NCBI GenBank assembly: GCA_944325415.1
Contig: CALUZW010000010.1
Location: 1-64,000, forward strand
Source: an uncultured Bacteroidales bacterium
Lineage (GTDB): Bacteria; Bacteroidota; Bacteroidia; Bacteroidales; UBA11471
DNA length: 64,000 nt
Direction: 5' to 3'
The notes beneath the pieces are model-generated. The model was not told the DNA's origin and made no database searches. It saw only the letters and a program-made list of their open reading frames with translations. Positions 44,681-53,673 of this stretch are shown here, in pieces. Positions within the stretch are counted from its first letter, which is position 1. Each line of letters starts with the position of its first letter. The translations under genes were made by a program, and so were the position numbers.

Positions 44681-44742
44681 TAACAGCAGCGTCAGGGGCG
44701 AGGGCACACCCACGCCCCAGACACCGACATTGAACCCTCTCC

Positions 44743-45066
44743 ATGGATAACGAATGGCAACTGTGGCCGCACCTGCAAGGGCTTCTTATAGGAGCTGCGA
44801 CATTTCTCATTATCGGGTTTTTTCACCCGCTGGTCATTAAGGCCGAATACTATTGGGGCACCCGTAGCCGCTGGGCATTCCTGGCATTGGGTGTAGCCGG
44901 TATCACTGCCTCTCTGGCCGTGGAAAACCAGACCCTCTCGTCGCTATGCGGAGTAACAGCCTTCTCGGCCCTGTGGAGCATACGCGAAATAAAACAACAG
45001 GAAGAGCGGGTGCGCAAGGGTTGGTTCCCGCGCAATCCCAAACGGAAATACCCGTTCAATCAATAA
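44743..45066 (+). CDS. DUF4491 family membrane protein
   Basis: This 107-residue protein has two or three hydrophobic segments (about residues 13-34, 46-62 and 65-77). It contains the stretches TFLIIGFFHPLVIKAEYYWGTRSRWAFLALG and FSALWSIREIKQQEERVRKGWFPRNPKR, and has a basic C-terminus. It appears to belong to DUF4491, a family common in Bacteroidota; its function is unknown. The start ATG 44743 is 62 bases after rubrerythrin, so it may share the transcript or use its own promoter, which I do not see. Confidence 0.75.
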   Translation: MDNEWQLWPHLQGLLIGAATFLIIGFFHPLVIKAEYYWGTRSRWAFLALGVAGITASLAVENQTLSSLCGVTAFSALWSIREIKQQEERVRKGWFPRNPKRKYPFNQ

Positions 45067-45142
45067 AGAGAAAAAGTTCAAGGAATAAAAAAGCGTCCCG
45101 TCTGTTGAGAGACAGGACAACGAAGGTAAAAAGATAGGTTAC

Positions 45143-45187
45143 AAAAAGGTAAGGCGGTTGCTTCTTGAAGCGACCGCCTTACCTTTT
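45143..45187. terminator. Bidirectional terminator between DUF4491 and rpiB
   Basis: AAAAAGGTAAGGCGGT pairs with ACCGCCTTACCTTTTT (with one mismatch in the middle) around a short loop. The A-run and T-run allow termination in both directions for the convergent genes. Confidence 0.9.
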
Positions 45188-45203
45188 TAGGGAAGATTGA
45201 CGA

Positions 45204-45659
45204 CTACTCTTTTACGGCAATCTTATCGATGCGACGCTGATGACGTCCACCCTCAAACGCAGTAGAGAAAAAGGCTTCCAGAATAGCCTGGGCCGTCGTC
45301 TGGTCGATAAAGCGTCCGGGCATTACACACACATTGGCATCGTTGTGCTGACGGGCCAGCCGGGCAATCTCTTCAATCCAGCAAAGGGCTGCTCTCACCC
45401 CCTGATGTTTGTTGAGGGTAATGTTTATGCCATTGCCGCTCCCGCACACGGCCACGCCGGGATAACACTCGCCTCGCTCCACGGCAAGAGCCAGCGGGTG
45501 GGCAAAATCGGGATAATCACAACTCTCGGTCGAATAGGTTCCGAAATCACGATAGGGAACACCTTGCTCCGACAACCACGAAGCGACAAACTGCTTCAAC
45601 TCATAGCCGGCATGGTCGCAAGCCAAGCCTACCGGAACGCCGGGTTTCAAAATACTCAT
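45204..45659 (-). CDS. rpiB: Ribose-5-phosphate isomerase B
   Basis: RpiB interconverts ribose-5-phosphate and ribulose-5-phosphate in the pentose-phosphate pathway. The 151-residue protein begins MSILKPGVPVGLACDHAGYELK, with the HxG anion-hole region. It continues with FGTYSTESCDYPDFA, VCGSGNGINITLNKH near residue 72 and NDANVCVMPGRFIDQTTA. The catalytic Cys is in VCGSGNG. I chose ATG 45659, because the next in-frame candidate two codons upstream is TTG. It stands alone and convergent with DUF4491. Confidence 0.95.
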   Translation of the reverse strand: MSILKPGVPVGLACDHAGYELKQFVASWLSEQGVPYRDFGTYSTESCDYPDFAHPLALAVERGECYPGVAVCGSGNGINITLNKHQGVRAALCWIEEIARLARQHNDANVCVMPGRFIDQTTAQAILEAFFSTAFEGGRHQRRIDKIAVKE

Positions 45660-45827
45660 AATCAAGATTTTTTAATAATACCTATAAAAATCTTTTCGGC
45701 TATACTTTCTTAGACAAAGGTACATGATACACGGCATAAAACCAAAAAAAAGATATTTTATCATGAATAACGAATTTTAGAGCAGATTTAAACCCAAATC
45801 TCGGCAGCATTAGAGAAAAGTTTTCAT

Positions 45828-45835
45828 TATCTTTG
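45828..45835 (+). promoter_or_regulatory. Promoter -7 element for AsmA-like gene
   Basis: TATCTTTG lies 37 bases upstream of ATG 45872. No convincing -33 element. Confidence 0.5.
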
Positions 45836-45871
45836 AGTCGTGCAACATCTATTCTTGAAAAACCGGTTATC

Positions 45872-48517
45872 ATGAAAACATTCCTGAAAATTTTTGCCGT
45901 CGTCATCGTAATCATCGTAGCGCTGCTCATAGCCATACCCCTGATACTGAAAGGCAAACTGGCCGATATCGTAAAAGCCGAAGCCAACAAGATGCTCAAT
46001 GCCCGGCTCGACTTTGAAGAACTCGACATCAGCCTGCTGCGCAATTTTCCCCAAGCCACTCTTGTCCTGACAAATCTATCGCTCATCGGGACAGGCGAAT
46101 TTGAAGGCGACACCCTCGCCGCAGCAGACGAGGTGGCCGCTGCGGTCAATTTGATGAGCCTCTTCGACGATACGGGTTACGAAATCACCTACGTCACACT
46201 CGAACACCCCACCGTACACGCTATCGTACACTCTGGCGGTGCGGTAAACTGGGATATCTTGAAAACCGACAACACGGCAACCGAAGAGGGTGCCGGCGAA
46301 ACGTCAGAGAGCAGTACATTCGACCTGCAACTGCGAAAGTTCCGCATCACCGACGCCTGCCTCTCCTACACCGACGAAGCCTCAAACACGTCCTTCTCGA
46401 TCGGGAAACTCAACCTTGCCCTCACAGGAAAGCTGAGCGGCCTGGAAACAGCCCTGCAATGCAAAGCCCTGATACAAAACATCGACATGAGCATGGAGGG
46501 AGTCAGCTACCTGCACAACGCCGAATTGGAGGCCGACATGAAACTGATAGCCGACCTCAACAACTACACCTTCACGCTGGACGAAAACCGCCTGCGGCTC
46601 AACGCCATCGAAACGACGCTCGACGGCTGGGTGGCCATGCCCGACACCAGCATTGACATGGACATCAGACTCTCCACCCCGAAAATCAATTTCAAAGATA
46701 TTCTGTCGATGATTCCGGCTATTTACCAAAACAACTTTGCCGACTTACAGACCTCGGGTAACGTATCGCTCACCGCCGAGGCAAAGGGACGCCTCGATGC
46801 CAATACGCTCCCGGCTTTCACCGTAGCTCTCGACGTAGACAAGGCCCGGCTCTTCTACACCGGCATGCCCCGTTCGGTCGACGACATCGATATTGCCCTG
46901 CGAGTGGCCAACAACGGAGGCGACCTCGACCAGACAACCATCGATGTAAGCACATTCAGATTCACATTTGCCGGTAATCCCTTTGCCCTGACACTTCACG
47001 CGTCGCACCCGATGTCGGACCTGCAATTCGGTGCCTCGGCCAAAGGCGCTATCGACCTCGGCAAAATCGAAGAAATCTATCCCCTGGGCGACTCTATCGC
47101 CCTGAGCGGCGTCATCACCACCGACATCACACTCAACGGCCGTATGTCGGACATCGAAAAGAAAAATTACCAGAACATACAAGGTGAAGGTAATCTGTCG
47201 ATATCGGAAATGAACCTCTCTCTCACAGGGCTCCCGCCCATTGTCATTGCCCAGGCCGATACGCGGATAACCCCCGAAGCCATGAACCTCACACGTTTTG
47301 ACCTCACCGTAGGCCGAAGCGATTTGCAAGCCACGGGCAAGATAAGCAACTACCTACCCTACGTCATGGCCGGCGGGACACTGCAAGGCAACCTCTCGCT
47401 TTCGTCGTCGCAACTCGACCTCAACGAGCTTCTGACAACAGAAGATACTCCCGACAGCAACGCCGCAGCCGACAGCACAGCTACCGATACCACCTCGCTC
47501 AGCGTCTTTATCGTCCCCGAAGACCTGGACCTCTCCATGCAGGCCCGCGTCAAGAAAATAATTTTCGACAACATGACACTGGGTAATTTTACCGGGAAAG
47601 TCTCGGTCAAAAACGGGACAGCCTCGCTGGACGGCATTTCAGTAGATGCCCTCGGCGGAAACATCTCGGCCAACGGTTCATACAGCACCGCATCGTCGAC
47701 AACTTCTCCGCGGGTTTCCCTCGCACTGGGCATCAAAGAGGCTTCGTTCAAGGAGACCTTTGAGCAACTCGACTTCGTTCAACAACTGGTGCCGCTCTTT
47801 GCCAAGACCGGCGGGAACTACTCAATCAGCGCCAACCTCGACACACGCCTCGACTCACAGATGTCGCCCATACTCAACAGCCTCACGGCCAAAGGTTCCC
47901 TGCAATCGAAAAACATCGAGATACAGAACCTCGAAGTCTTTGACCTACTGGCCAACCTGCTGAAAAACGACAAGTTGCGCAAAGTCGAAGCCAAAGACAT
48001 CAATATACGTTTTGCCATTACCGACGGACGGGTACAGACCTCACCGTTTGACCTGAAAATAGGCAATACAAAACTTACCCTCTCGGGCTCGACAGGTCTC
48101 GACCAGACCATCGACTATACGGCCCTCATCGACCTCAGTAAAGAGAAGGTCATCAGCGACTACGTAGGCATTGTCGAAGCCCGCATAGGCGGCACCTTTG
48201 CCAAACCGACCATCGACATCGACACCGAATCGCTCGTGAAACAGGCCGTCACCAACAAGGTTGTCGAGGCCATTGCCGGGAAAGGCACCACCGAAGAGCA
48301 GGTGGCCAACATCAGACAGAAAGCCGAAGAGGCCGGGCGCCTTTTGGTAGAGACCGCCGAACGTGAAGGAGAGAAACTGGTCGAGAAAGCCTCGAACCCC
48401 CTGGCCAAGATAGCCGCCAAAGCCGCCAAAACAAAAATGGTAGAAGAGGCCCAGAAACAAGCAGCCCGGCTGGCCGACGAAGCCGAAGCACAAATACGCA
48501 AGCTAAAAGGGGAATAA
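45872..48517 (+). CDS. AsmA family protein
   Basis: This 881-residue AsmA-type protein is anchored by one N-terminal membrane helix (KTFLKIFAVVIVIIVALLIAIPLI) and otherwise predicted to form a long beta-rich periplasmic structure. AsmA-like proteins of this class are thought to move phospholipids between membranes. The early segment LDFEELDISLLRNFPQATLVLTNLSLIG is the typical N-terminal AsmA domain, and SLTAKGSLQSKNIEIQNLEVFDLLANLLKN lies in the C-terminal AsmA domain. The last 80 residues are Ala/Glu/Lys-rich and probably helical. Serine-rich stretches lie near 505-515. It stands alone with its own promoter element. I chose the ATG that gives the membrane anchor. Confidence 0.9.
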   Translation: MKTFLKIFAVVIVIIVALLIAIPLILKGKLADIVKAEANKMLNARLDFEELDISLLRNFPQATLVLTNLSLIGTGEFEGDTLAAADEVAAAVNLMSLFDDTGYEITYVTLEHPTVHAIVHSGGAVNWDILKTDNTATEEGAGETSESSTFDLQLRKFRITDACLSYTDEASNTSFSIGKLNLALTGKLSGLETALQCKALIQNIDMSMEGVSYLHNAELEADMKLIADLNNYTFTLDENRLRLNAIETTLDGWVAMPDTSIDMDIRLSTPKINFKDILSMIPAIYQNNFADLQTSGNVSLTAEAKGRLDANTLPAFTVALDVDKARLFYTGMPRSVDDIDIALRVANNGGDLDQTTIDVSTFRFTFAGNPFALTLHASHPMSDLQFGASAKGAIDLGKIEEIYPLGDSIALSGVITTDITLNGRMSDIEKKNYQNIQGEGNLSISEMNLSLTGLPPIVIAQADTRITPEAMNLTRFDLTVGRSDLQATGKISNYLPYVMAGGTLQGNLSLSSSQLDLNELLTTEDTPDSNAAADSTATDTTSLSVFIVPEDLDLSMQARVKKIIFDNMTLGNFTGKVSVKNGTASLDGISVDALGGNISANGSYSTASSTTSPRVSLALGIKEASFKETFEQLDFVQQLVPLFAKTGGNYSISANLDTRLDSQMSPILNSLTAKGSLQSKNIEIQNLEVFDLLANLLKNDKLRKVEAKDINIRFAITDGRVQTSPFDLKIGNTKLTLSGSTGLDQTIDYTALIDLSKEKVISDYVGIVEARIGGTFAKPTIDIDTESLVKQAVTNKVVEAIAGKGTTEEQVANIRQKAEEAGRLLVETAEREGEKLVEKASNPLAKIAAKAAKTKMVEEAQKQAARLADEAEAQIRKLKGE

Positions 48518-48588
48518 CCAGGCGAAGAGGCGAAGCGTCCTTTTATGCAAAAAAGGGTAAAAGGCGGTCGCATTTCGACTTTTATTCG

Positions 48589-48596
48589 TAGATTTG
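48589..48596 (+). promoter_or_regulatory. Promoter -7 element for pstSCAB
   Basis: TAGATTTG lies 89 bases upstream of ATG 48685. The -33 element is unclear. I saw no obvious Pho-box-like direct repeats nearby. Confidence 0.4.
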
Positions 48597-48684
48597 CAAA
48601 TCTTTACGCCAAATAACCGTCGGCTCCGCACTTCAATCGAAACGGAAAAACGACAAACTAAGAACGGATAACAGATATCGGATT

Positions 48685-49665
48685 ATGAAAAAATGGTTAG
48701 CTATCGCAAGCATATTTACACTTGTAGGGACAACAAGCTGCAAACAGCCTGCCCAATCAGGAAATAGTCAAGACACGAATATCGCATCGGGCGACACACT
48801 CACGGGCGACATCTCCCTCTCGGGTGCATTTGCCCTCTACCCCATGGTTGTAAGATGGGCCGACGAGTTCAAGCAACTGCACCCCAACGTGCGCATCGAC
48901 ATATCGGGCGGTGGAGCCGGTAAAGGCATGACCGACGCCCTGGCTCAGGTAGTCGACTTGGGTATGGTTTCGCGCGAGATATACGACGTTGAGACCGAGA
49001 AAGGCGCATTGGGATTTGCCGTTGTAAAAGATGCCGTCGTGGCAACCGTCAACGTCAAGAACCCCCACTTCGCCGAGATATGCGCCAAAGGACTGACCAA
49101 AGCCAGCGCACAAGCCTTGTGGAACAATCAATATTCCTCGTATGGAGAGTTTTTAGGAACGAATAGCGATGTGCCCGTACACGTCTACACCCGTTCCGAC
49201 GCCTGCGGCGCCGCCGAGACATGGGCCTTGTGGTTTGGCAAACGGCAGGAACAGTTGCAGGGCACTGCCGTATATGGCGACCCTGGCGTATCGGCTGCCG
49301 TACAGAAAGACCGCGTAGGTATCGGCTACAACAACATTGCCTATGCCTACGATATGCGTACCCACAAGCCGTATGAGGGTCTGGCTGTCATTCCCATCGA
49401 CGTAAACGAGAACGGACAAATCGACGAAGACGAAAAATTCTACGAAAACAGCGCCGACCTCATTGCTGCCATCGGCGACGGACGCTACCCCTCACCTCCT
49501 GCCCGAGACCTTTACCTGGTCAGCAACGGCGTGCCCGAAAAACCGGCAGTGGTAGAGTTTATCAAATACGCACTCACCGAGGGTCAAAAATACGCCATCG
49601 AAACAGGATATATACCTCTGCCCGAAACAACCATCAACGAGAGTCTGAAAAAACTCAATCCCTAA
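48685..49665 (+). CDS. pstS: Phosphate ABC transporter, substrate-binding protein
   Basis: PstS binds inorganic phosphate in the periplasm and delivers it to PstCA. The 326-residue protein is a predicted lipoprotein: a hydrophobic lead ends at a cysteine in TTSCKQ near residue 20. The phosphate-binding core shows SGAFALYPMVVRWADEF near residue 50, DISGGGAGKGMTDAL near 75, and TRSDACGAAETWALW near 170. It is the first gene of pstSCAB, 12 bases upstream of pstC. Confidence 0.94.
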   Translation: MKKWLAIASIFTLVGTTSCKQPAQSGNSQDTNIASGDTLTGDISLSGAFALYPMVVRWADEFKQLHPNVRIDISGGGAGKGMTDALAQVVDLGMVSREIYDVETEKGALGFAVVKDAVVATVNVKNPHFAEICAKGLTKASAQALWNNQYSSYGEFLGTNSDVPVHVYTRSDACGAAETWALWFGKRQEQLQGTAVYGDPGVSAAVQKDRVGIGYNNIAYAYDMRTHKPYEGLAVIPIDVNENGQIDEDEKFYENSADLIAAIGDGRYPSPPARDLYLVSNGVPEKPAVVEFIKYALTEGQKYAIETGYIPLPETTINESLKKLNP

Positions 49666-49677
49666 TCGCTCCCGACG

Positions 49678-50586
49678 ATGGATTTATCGCTACTACAACG
49701 ACGCATATTCAAGGATAAAGCCGCCCGATGGGTCATGCTCATCTTGACAGGGCTCTCGCTTTTCCTCCTTGTCGCCATAGGAATAGGCCTGTTTTTCAAA
49801 AGCCGTCTTATCCTCTCCGAACATTCCCTTTGGGATTTGCTCTCGGGTTCTGCCTGGAAACCGCTCAGTGGAGAATTCGGATTCCTGCCTTTCATCGTGG
49901 GAACACTTTTCGTTACCGCCCTGTCGATAGCCATAGCACTGCCCATATCGCTACTCTCGGCCATATTCCTCACCGAGTACGCCAGCTCGTGGGTAAAGCG
50001 GGTCGTATTCCCCATTTTCGACATTCTGGCGGGTATCCCCTCGGTCGTTTACGGTGTATGGGGTACCCTCATTATCGTACCCTGGATTGCCGACAAACTC
50101 GGTCCGCGCTTTGTCGACTACACCAGCGGCTACACCGTACTGGCCAGCGGCATCGTACTGGGCATCATGATACTGCCTATCCTGGTGAGCCTGCTCATCG
50201 AGATATTTACCATCGTACCGCAAGACTACCGCGAGGCATCGGCTTCGCTGGGAGCAACCAAGTGGCAGACCTGCTCGAAGGTGATTCTGCGCAAAGCCAT
50301 GCCGGGTATCGTGGCCGCCGTGGTACTCTCCATATCAAAAGCCTTCGGCGAAACCATCGCCGTACTCATGGTGTGCGGCAACTACGCCGCCATACCCCGG
50401 TCGCTCTTCGACCCCTGTTACCCGCTACCGGCCCTCATCGCCAACAACTACGGCGAGATGCTGTCGCTGCCGCTTTACGAGTCGGCCCTGATGTTCGCCG
50501 CCTTCATACTATTCTTCATCATACTGGTATTCAACATCATATCGCGCTGGATACTGCGTAATATCGAACGAAGCTACAAAATGTAA
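49678..50586 (+). CDS. pstC: Phosphate ABC transporter permease PstC
   Basis: PstC is one of the two inner-membrane permeases of the high-affinity phosphate importer. The 302-residue protein has about six membrane helices and the ABC-permease EAA loop (EASASLGATKWQTCSKVILRKAMPGI) near residues 185-210. It lies 12 bases after pstS and 17 bases before pstA. It matches other PstC proteins in the FGETIAVLMVCGN helix. Confidence 0.94.
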   Translation: MDLSLLQRRIFKDKAARWVMLILTGLSLFLLVAIGIGLFFKSRLILSEHSLWDLLSGSAWKPLSGEFGFLPFIVGTLFVTALSIAIALPISLLSAIFLTEYASSWVKRVVFPIFDILAGIPSVVYGVWGTLIIVPWIADKLGPRFVDYTSGYTVLASGIVLGIMILPILVSLLIEIFTIVPQDYREASASLGATKWQTCSKVILRKAMPGIVAAVVLSISKAFGETIAVLMVCGNYAAIPRSLFDPCYPLPALIANNYGEMLSLPLYESALMFAAFILFFIILVFNIISRWILRNIERSYKM

Positions 50587-50603
50587 CCGGAGGATGCCGA
50601 CCT

Positions 50604-51452
50604 ATGAAAACAAAATTTATCGTTGAGAAAATTTTCTTCGGACTGATGATTATCTCGGTCATTCTGGTATTTGCATTCCTGGGCAGTATCCTCATCACCA
50701 TCATACGCAACGGCTGGCCGGCCATGTCGTGGGACATGATAACCCAACTGCCCGGTGGCGGTTTCTACATCGGGAAAGAGGGTGGCGTACTTAATGCCAT
50801 CGTAGGCTCTATCTACATTGTAGGAGCCTCGACGATACTCGGTCTGCTCATCAGTATTCCCATCGTCTTTTTCATCAACATCTACCTGAAAAACGACTCC
50901 AAACTGGCCAGCATCACCCGACTGTCGTTCGACGTGCTGTATGGAATACCCTCGATTGTATATGGAGCGTTCGGCTTCACCATCATGATATTCCTCGGGC
51001 TGCGTACCTCGCTGCTGGGCGGAATCATTGTCATCACCCTGCTGATTATACCCATCTTCGTGCGTTCGATGGACGAGGTGGCCCGCCAACTGCCCAAGCA
51101 CCTGCTCGAAGCCTCCTATTCGCTGGGCGCCACACGTTATGAAACCATCAAAGTAGCCATACGCCAGATTGCACCGGGCATTGCCACGGCCACTCTGCTG
51201 TCGATAGGCCGCGCCATAGGCGACGCGGCCGGTGTGATGTTTACTGCCGGCTTTACCGACAGCATACCCACCTCGCTCGACCAGCCGGCCGCCACACTGC
51301 CGCTGGCCATCTTCTTCCAGTTGAGCAGCCCCCTGCCCGAGGTGCGCGAACGGGCCTACGCCGCCGCCCTGCTGCTGACCCTCATCGTACTTGTATTAAG
51401 TATTGTGGGGCGTATGATTACTCACCGTTTTTCAAAAAACAAGATAAAATAA
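50604..51452 (+). CDS. pstA: Phosphate ABC transporter permease PstA
   Basis: PstA is the second permease of the phosphate importer. The 282-residue protein has about six membrane helices and the coupling loop EASYSLGATRYETIKVAIRQIAPGI near residues 168-192, and a GIPSIVYGAFGF segment near 114. Its stop codon overlaps the pstB ATG by one base (TAATG), a tight translational coupling. Confidence 0.94.
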   Translation: MKTKFIVEKIFFGLMIISVILVFAFLGSILITIIRNGWPAMSWDMITQLPGGGFYIGKEGGVLNAIVGSIYIVGASTILGLLISIPIVFFINIYLKNDSKLASITRLSFDVLYGIPSIVYGAFGFTIMIFLGLRTSLLGGIIVITLLIIPIFVRSMDEVARQLPKHLLEASYSLGATRYETIKVAIRQIAPGIATATLLSIGRAIGDAAGVMFTAGFTDSIPTSLDQPAATLPLAIFFQLSSPLPEVRERAYAAALLLTLIVLVLSIVGRMITHRFSKNKIK

Positions 51453-52309
51453 TGGAGAAAGGAAAGTCTGTATTCGGTCATATATTCAAAGGGTTCAACC
51501 GGTCGTCGCAACACGATGAAGACATTTCGCTTGCCGAAGAGTGCAACCGTGCAGAAGACGCCGTTATCAAAATCGAAAACCTGAACATCTATATCCGCAA
51601 CAACCATATTCTCAAAAACGTCAATCTCACCCTGCACGACAAGAAGATAACCTGTATTATCGGGCCGTCGGGTTGCGGAAAGACCACTCTGCTGCGCAGC
51701 ATCAACCGCATGATTGACACCACCGAGCATCTGCGTGTCGAAGGCCGGGTGCTGGTAAGTGGCGAGGATATCTATGACCACAAGGCCGAAATCACTCACA
51801 TACGAAAGAAAATAGGTCTGCTCTCGCAACGCCCCACCCCGCTGCCCATGTCGATATACGACAACATCACCTACGGGTGCCGCATACACGGTGTGCGCAG
51901 CCGCAAGGTTCTCGACGCAACGGTCGAGAAATACCTCAAAGGCGTCAACCTGTGGGAAGAGGTAAAAGACCGCCTGCACAGCCCGGCATCGGCCCTCTCC
52001 ATCGGACAACAACAGCGGCTGTGCCTGGCCCGCGGACTGGCCGTGGAGCCCCAGTTTATCCTGGCCGACGAGTCGACCTCGGCTCTCGACCCCATATCGA
52101 GCAAACACATCGAAGACCTCTTTGCCAAACTGCGCGAACGCTACGGCATCATCATGGTTACCCACACCCTGCGCCAGGCTCTGCGCATTGCCGACTATGT
52201 GGTGTTCATGTACATGGGCGAGGTCATCGAGCAGGGTACGGCCGAAGAGCTGTTCAAAAACCCGCAACACGAACTGACCAAACAATACCTGAGCGGCGTT
52301 TTCAGTTAA
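51452..52309 (+). CDS. pstB: Phosphate ABC transporter ATP-binding protein
   Basis: PstB hydrolyses ATP to drive phosphate import. The 285-residue protein carries a polar N-terminal extension of about 40 residues before the ABC domain. Then come Walker A GPSGCGKTTLLR near residue 71, the Q-loop, signature ALSIGQQQRLCLARGLAV near 183 (the usual SGGQ is SIGQ here), Walker B FILADEST and the switch His in VTHTLRQA. The operon ends with a terminator and lacks phoU in this window, although pst operons often end with phoU. Confidence 0.94.
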   Translation: MEKGKSVFGHIFKGFNRSSQHDEDISLAEECNRAEDAVIKIENLNIYIRNNHILKNVNLTLHDKKITCIIGPSGCGKTTLLRSINRMIDTTEHLRVEGRVLVSGEDIYDHKAEITHIRKKIGLLSQRPTPLPMSIYDNITYGCRIHGVRSRKVLDATVEKYLKGVNLWEEVKDRLHSPASALSIGQQQRLCLARGLAVEPQFILADESTSALDPISSKHIEDLFAKLRERYGIIMVTHTLRQALRIADYVVFMYMGEVIEQGTAEELFKNPQHELTKQYLSGVFS

Positions 52310-52330
52310 AAGAAAAAATCACCATAAAAA

Positions 52331-52372
52331 TAACCGCCACCCGCAAGATTTCCGGGTGGCGGTTATTTTTAT
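52331..52372. terminator. Bidirectional terminator after pstB
   Basis: TAACCGCCACCCG pairs with CGGGTGGCGGTTA over 13 bp and is followed by TTTTT on the plus strand and by TTTTT on the minus strand. It ends pstSCAB and the convergent thioredoxin-like gene. Confidence 0.92.
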
Positions 52373-52377
52373 TTCTC

Positions 52378-53588
52378 TTATTTAAAACCATATTTTTTTA
52401 AACAAGCGTCCAAAGTTTTTATACCACATTTCTCCAAAACTATTCCTTCGGGAGAAATCAAGACATAATAAGGAAATTGATTACTCCCATAACGAAGAAA
52501 CAGTCCTGTAATCCCGTCCTTATCCCAAAGATTCAGGCCGGCAACCGGCATTTTCCAAACAAACCACGGACGACGCCAACCATCTTCATCATCTACGGAT
52601 ATAGTCATTAAGACCAACTTATCGGCATTTCGCTTTTCTTTTTTTGCATATACGACATACTCTCTACGCACCCGACACAGTATTGCTGCCAAATATCCAA
52701 TAAAATATAACGGCCCAAATAATCGGCTATCCGATGCACGTTTCCCTCCAAATCATACAAGTCAGTATCGGCCATATAATCTCCCACCTCAACCGTTTCA
52801 GGAGGGAAAAGATTGGCCATGATACGACGACCATACACAGTCTTACGTTGTGCAGAATCCATTTTGGCCAACAAGCGTTCCAACTGTACACGATATACAT
52901 CTGCATAAAATTTTGAAATATTCTCCACCTCTCGCAACCATACCTCACTCACAGGTGCATCGAGCATATACGTTATTTTCTTTCTGCACATGACATCATA
53001 GAGAGAATCAAGGTGAGAATTCACAACGGCATACAAGACTTGCAAAGAATCTTTCTCAAAAGTTGTAATATCCTTTGAGTTTATCCATTTGCAGTAAGCA
53101 TCTCTCTGAGCTATCGATTCGAGATACTCTTTATAAGGCTGCTTTACAATATCCCGATAGCGTTGTTCTTCTCGCTGTTCGGGCAAAGAACTGCTTACCT
53201 GCCAAAACGGGAATAACGGACCCTTGCCTCGAACTTTGACAGTAATGCCGTTTTTCAGCCACACGGCAAGGCCCACAACAGAGGGAGTATTCTCGGCATT
53301 GACGTCCAAATAACAGAGCGTCAACTCTTCACTCGGAAAATTTCCTTTGATAAGAAACTTCCCATTTTTTACTGTATCGACCGCAAATCCTACCGCAGCC
53401 GTTTTCCAACCGTTCATTCGTTGAAGGGTAACCACTGCACCATCGAGATTTTTCACCCGACCTTTTATCACGAAAGTTCTTTCCTCGGCAGGAATTTCCA
53501 CAAAGAAAGCCAAGAACAGAAATAGACAAACATATCGGCTCAGACTTTTACCCGATACCAGACATCGACTCCACATAATTGAATTCAT
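52378..53588 (-). CDS. DUF4369-thioredoxin-like protein split by a frameshift
   Basis: Two overlapping frames form one 403-residue protein if read with a -1 shift at 52644-52638. The first part (53588 to the shift) has a signal-like start, a DUF4369 domain (FVIKGRVKNLDGAVVTL), and the thioredoxin-like domain opening DLEGNVHRIADYLGRYILLDIWQQYCVGC (CxxC active site). It stops at 52608. The rest (LVLMTISVDDE to KKYGFK) is in the -1 frame down to 52378. The shift site A AAA AAG is the dnaX slippery heptamer in the correct phase. The gene is either translated by frameshifting, restored by transcript slippage on A7, or a one-base-loss pseudogene. Similar proteins in Bacteroidota are periplasmic thiol-disulfide proteins, often lipoproteins. 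Confidence 0.75.
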
Positions 53589-53673
53589 AAAAGAAGCACA
53601 ACAACCTTTTCACACACAGGCAGAAATGCAATATAGTAATTTTTGTTTATAAATCCCCGTCGTTACCAATATT

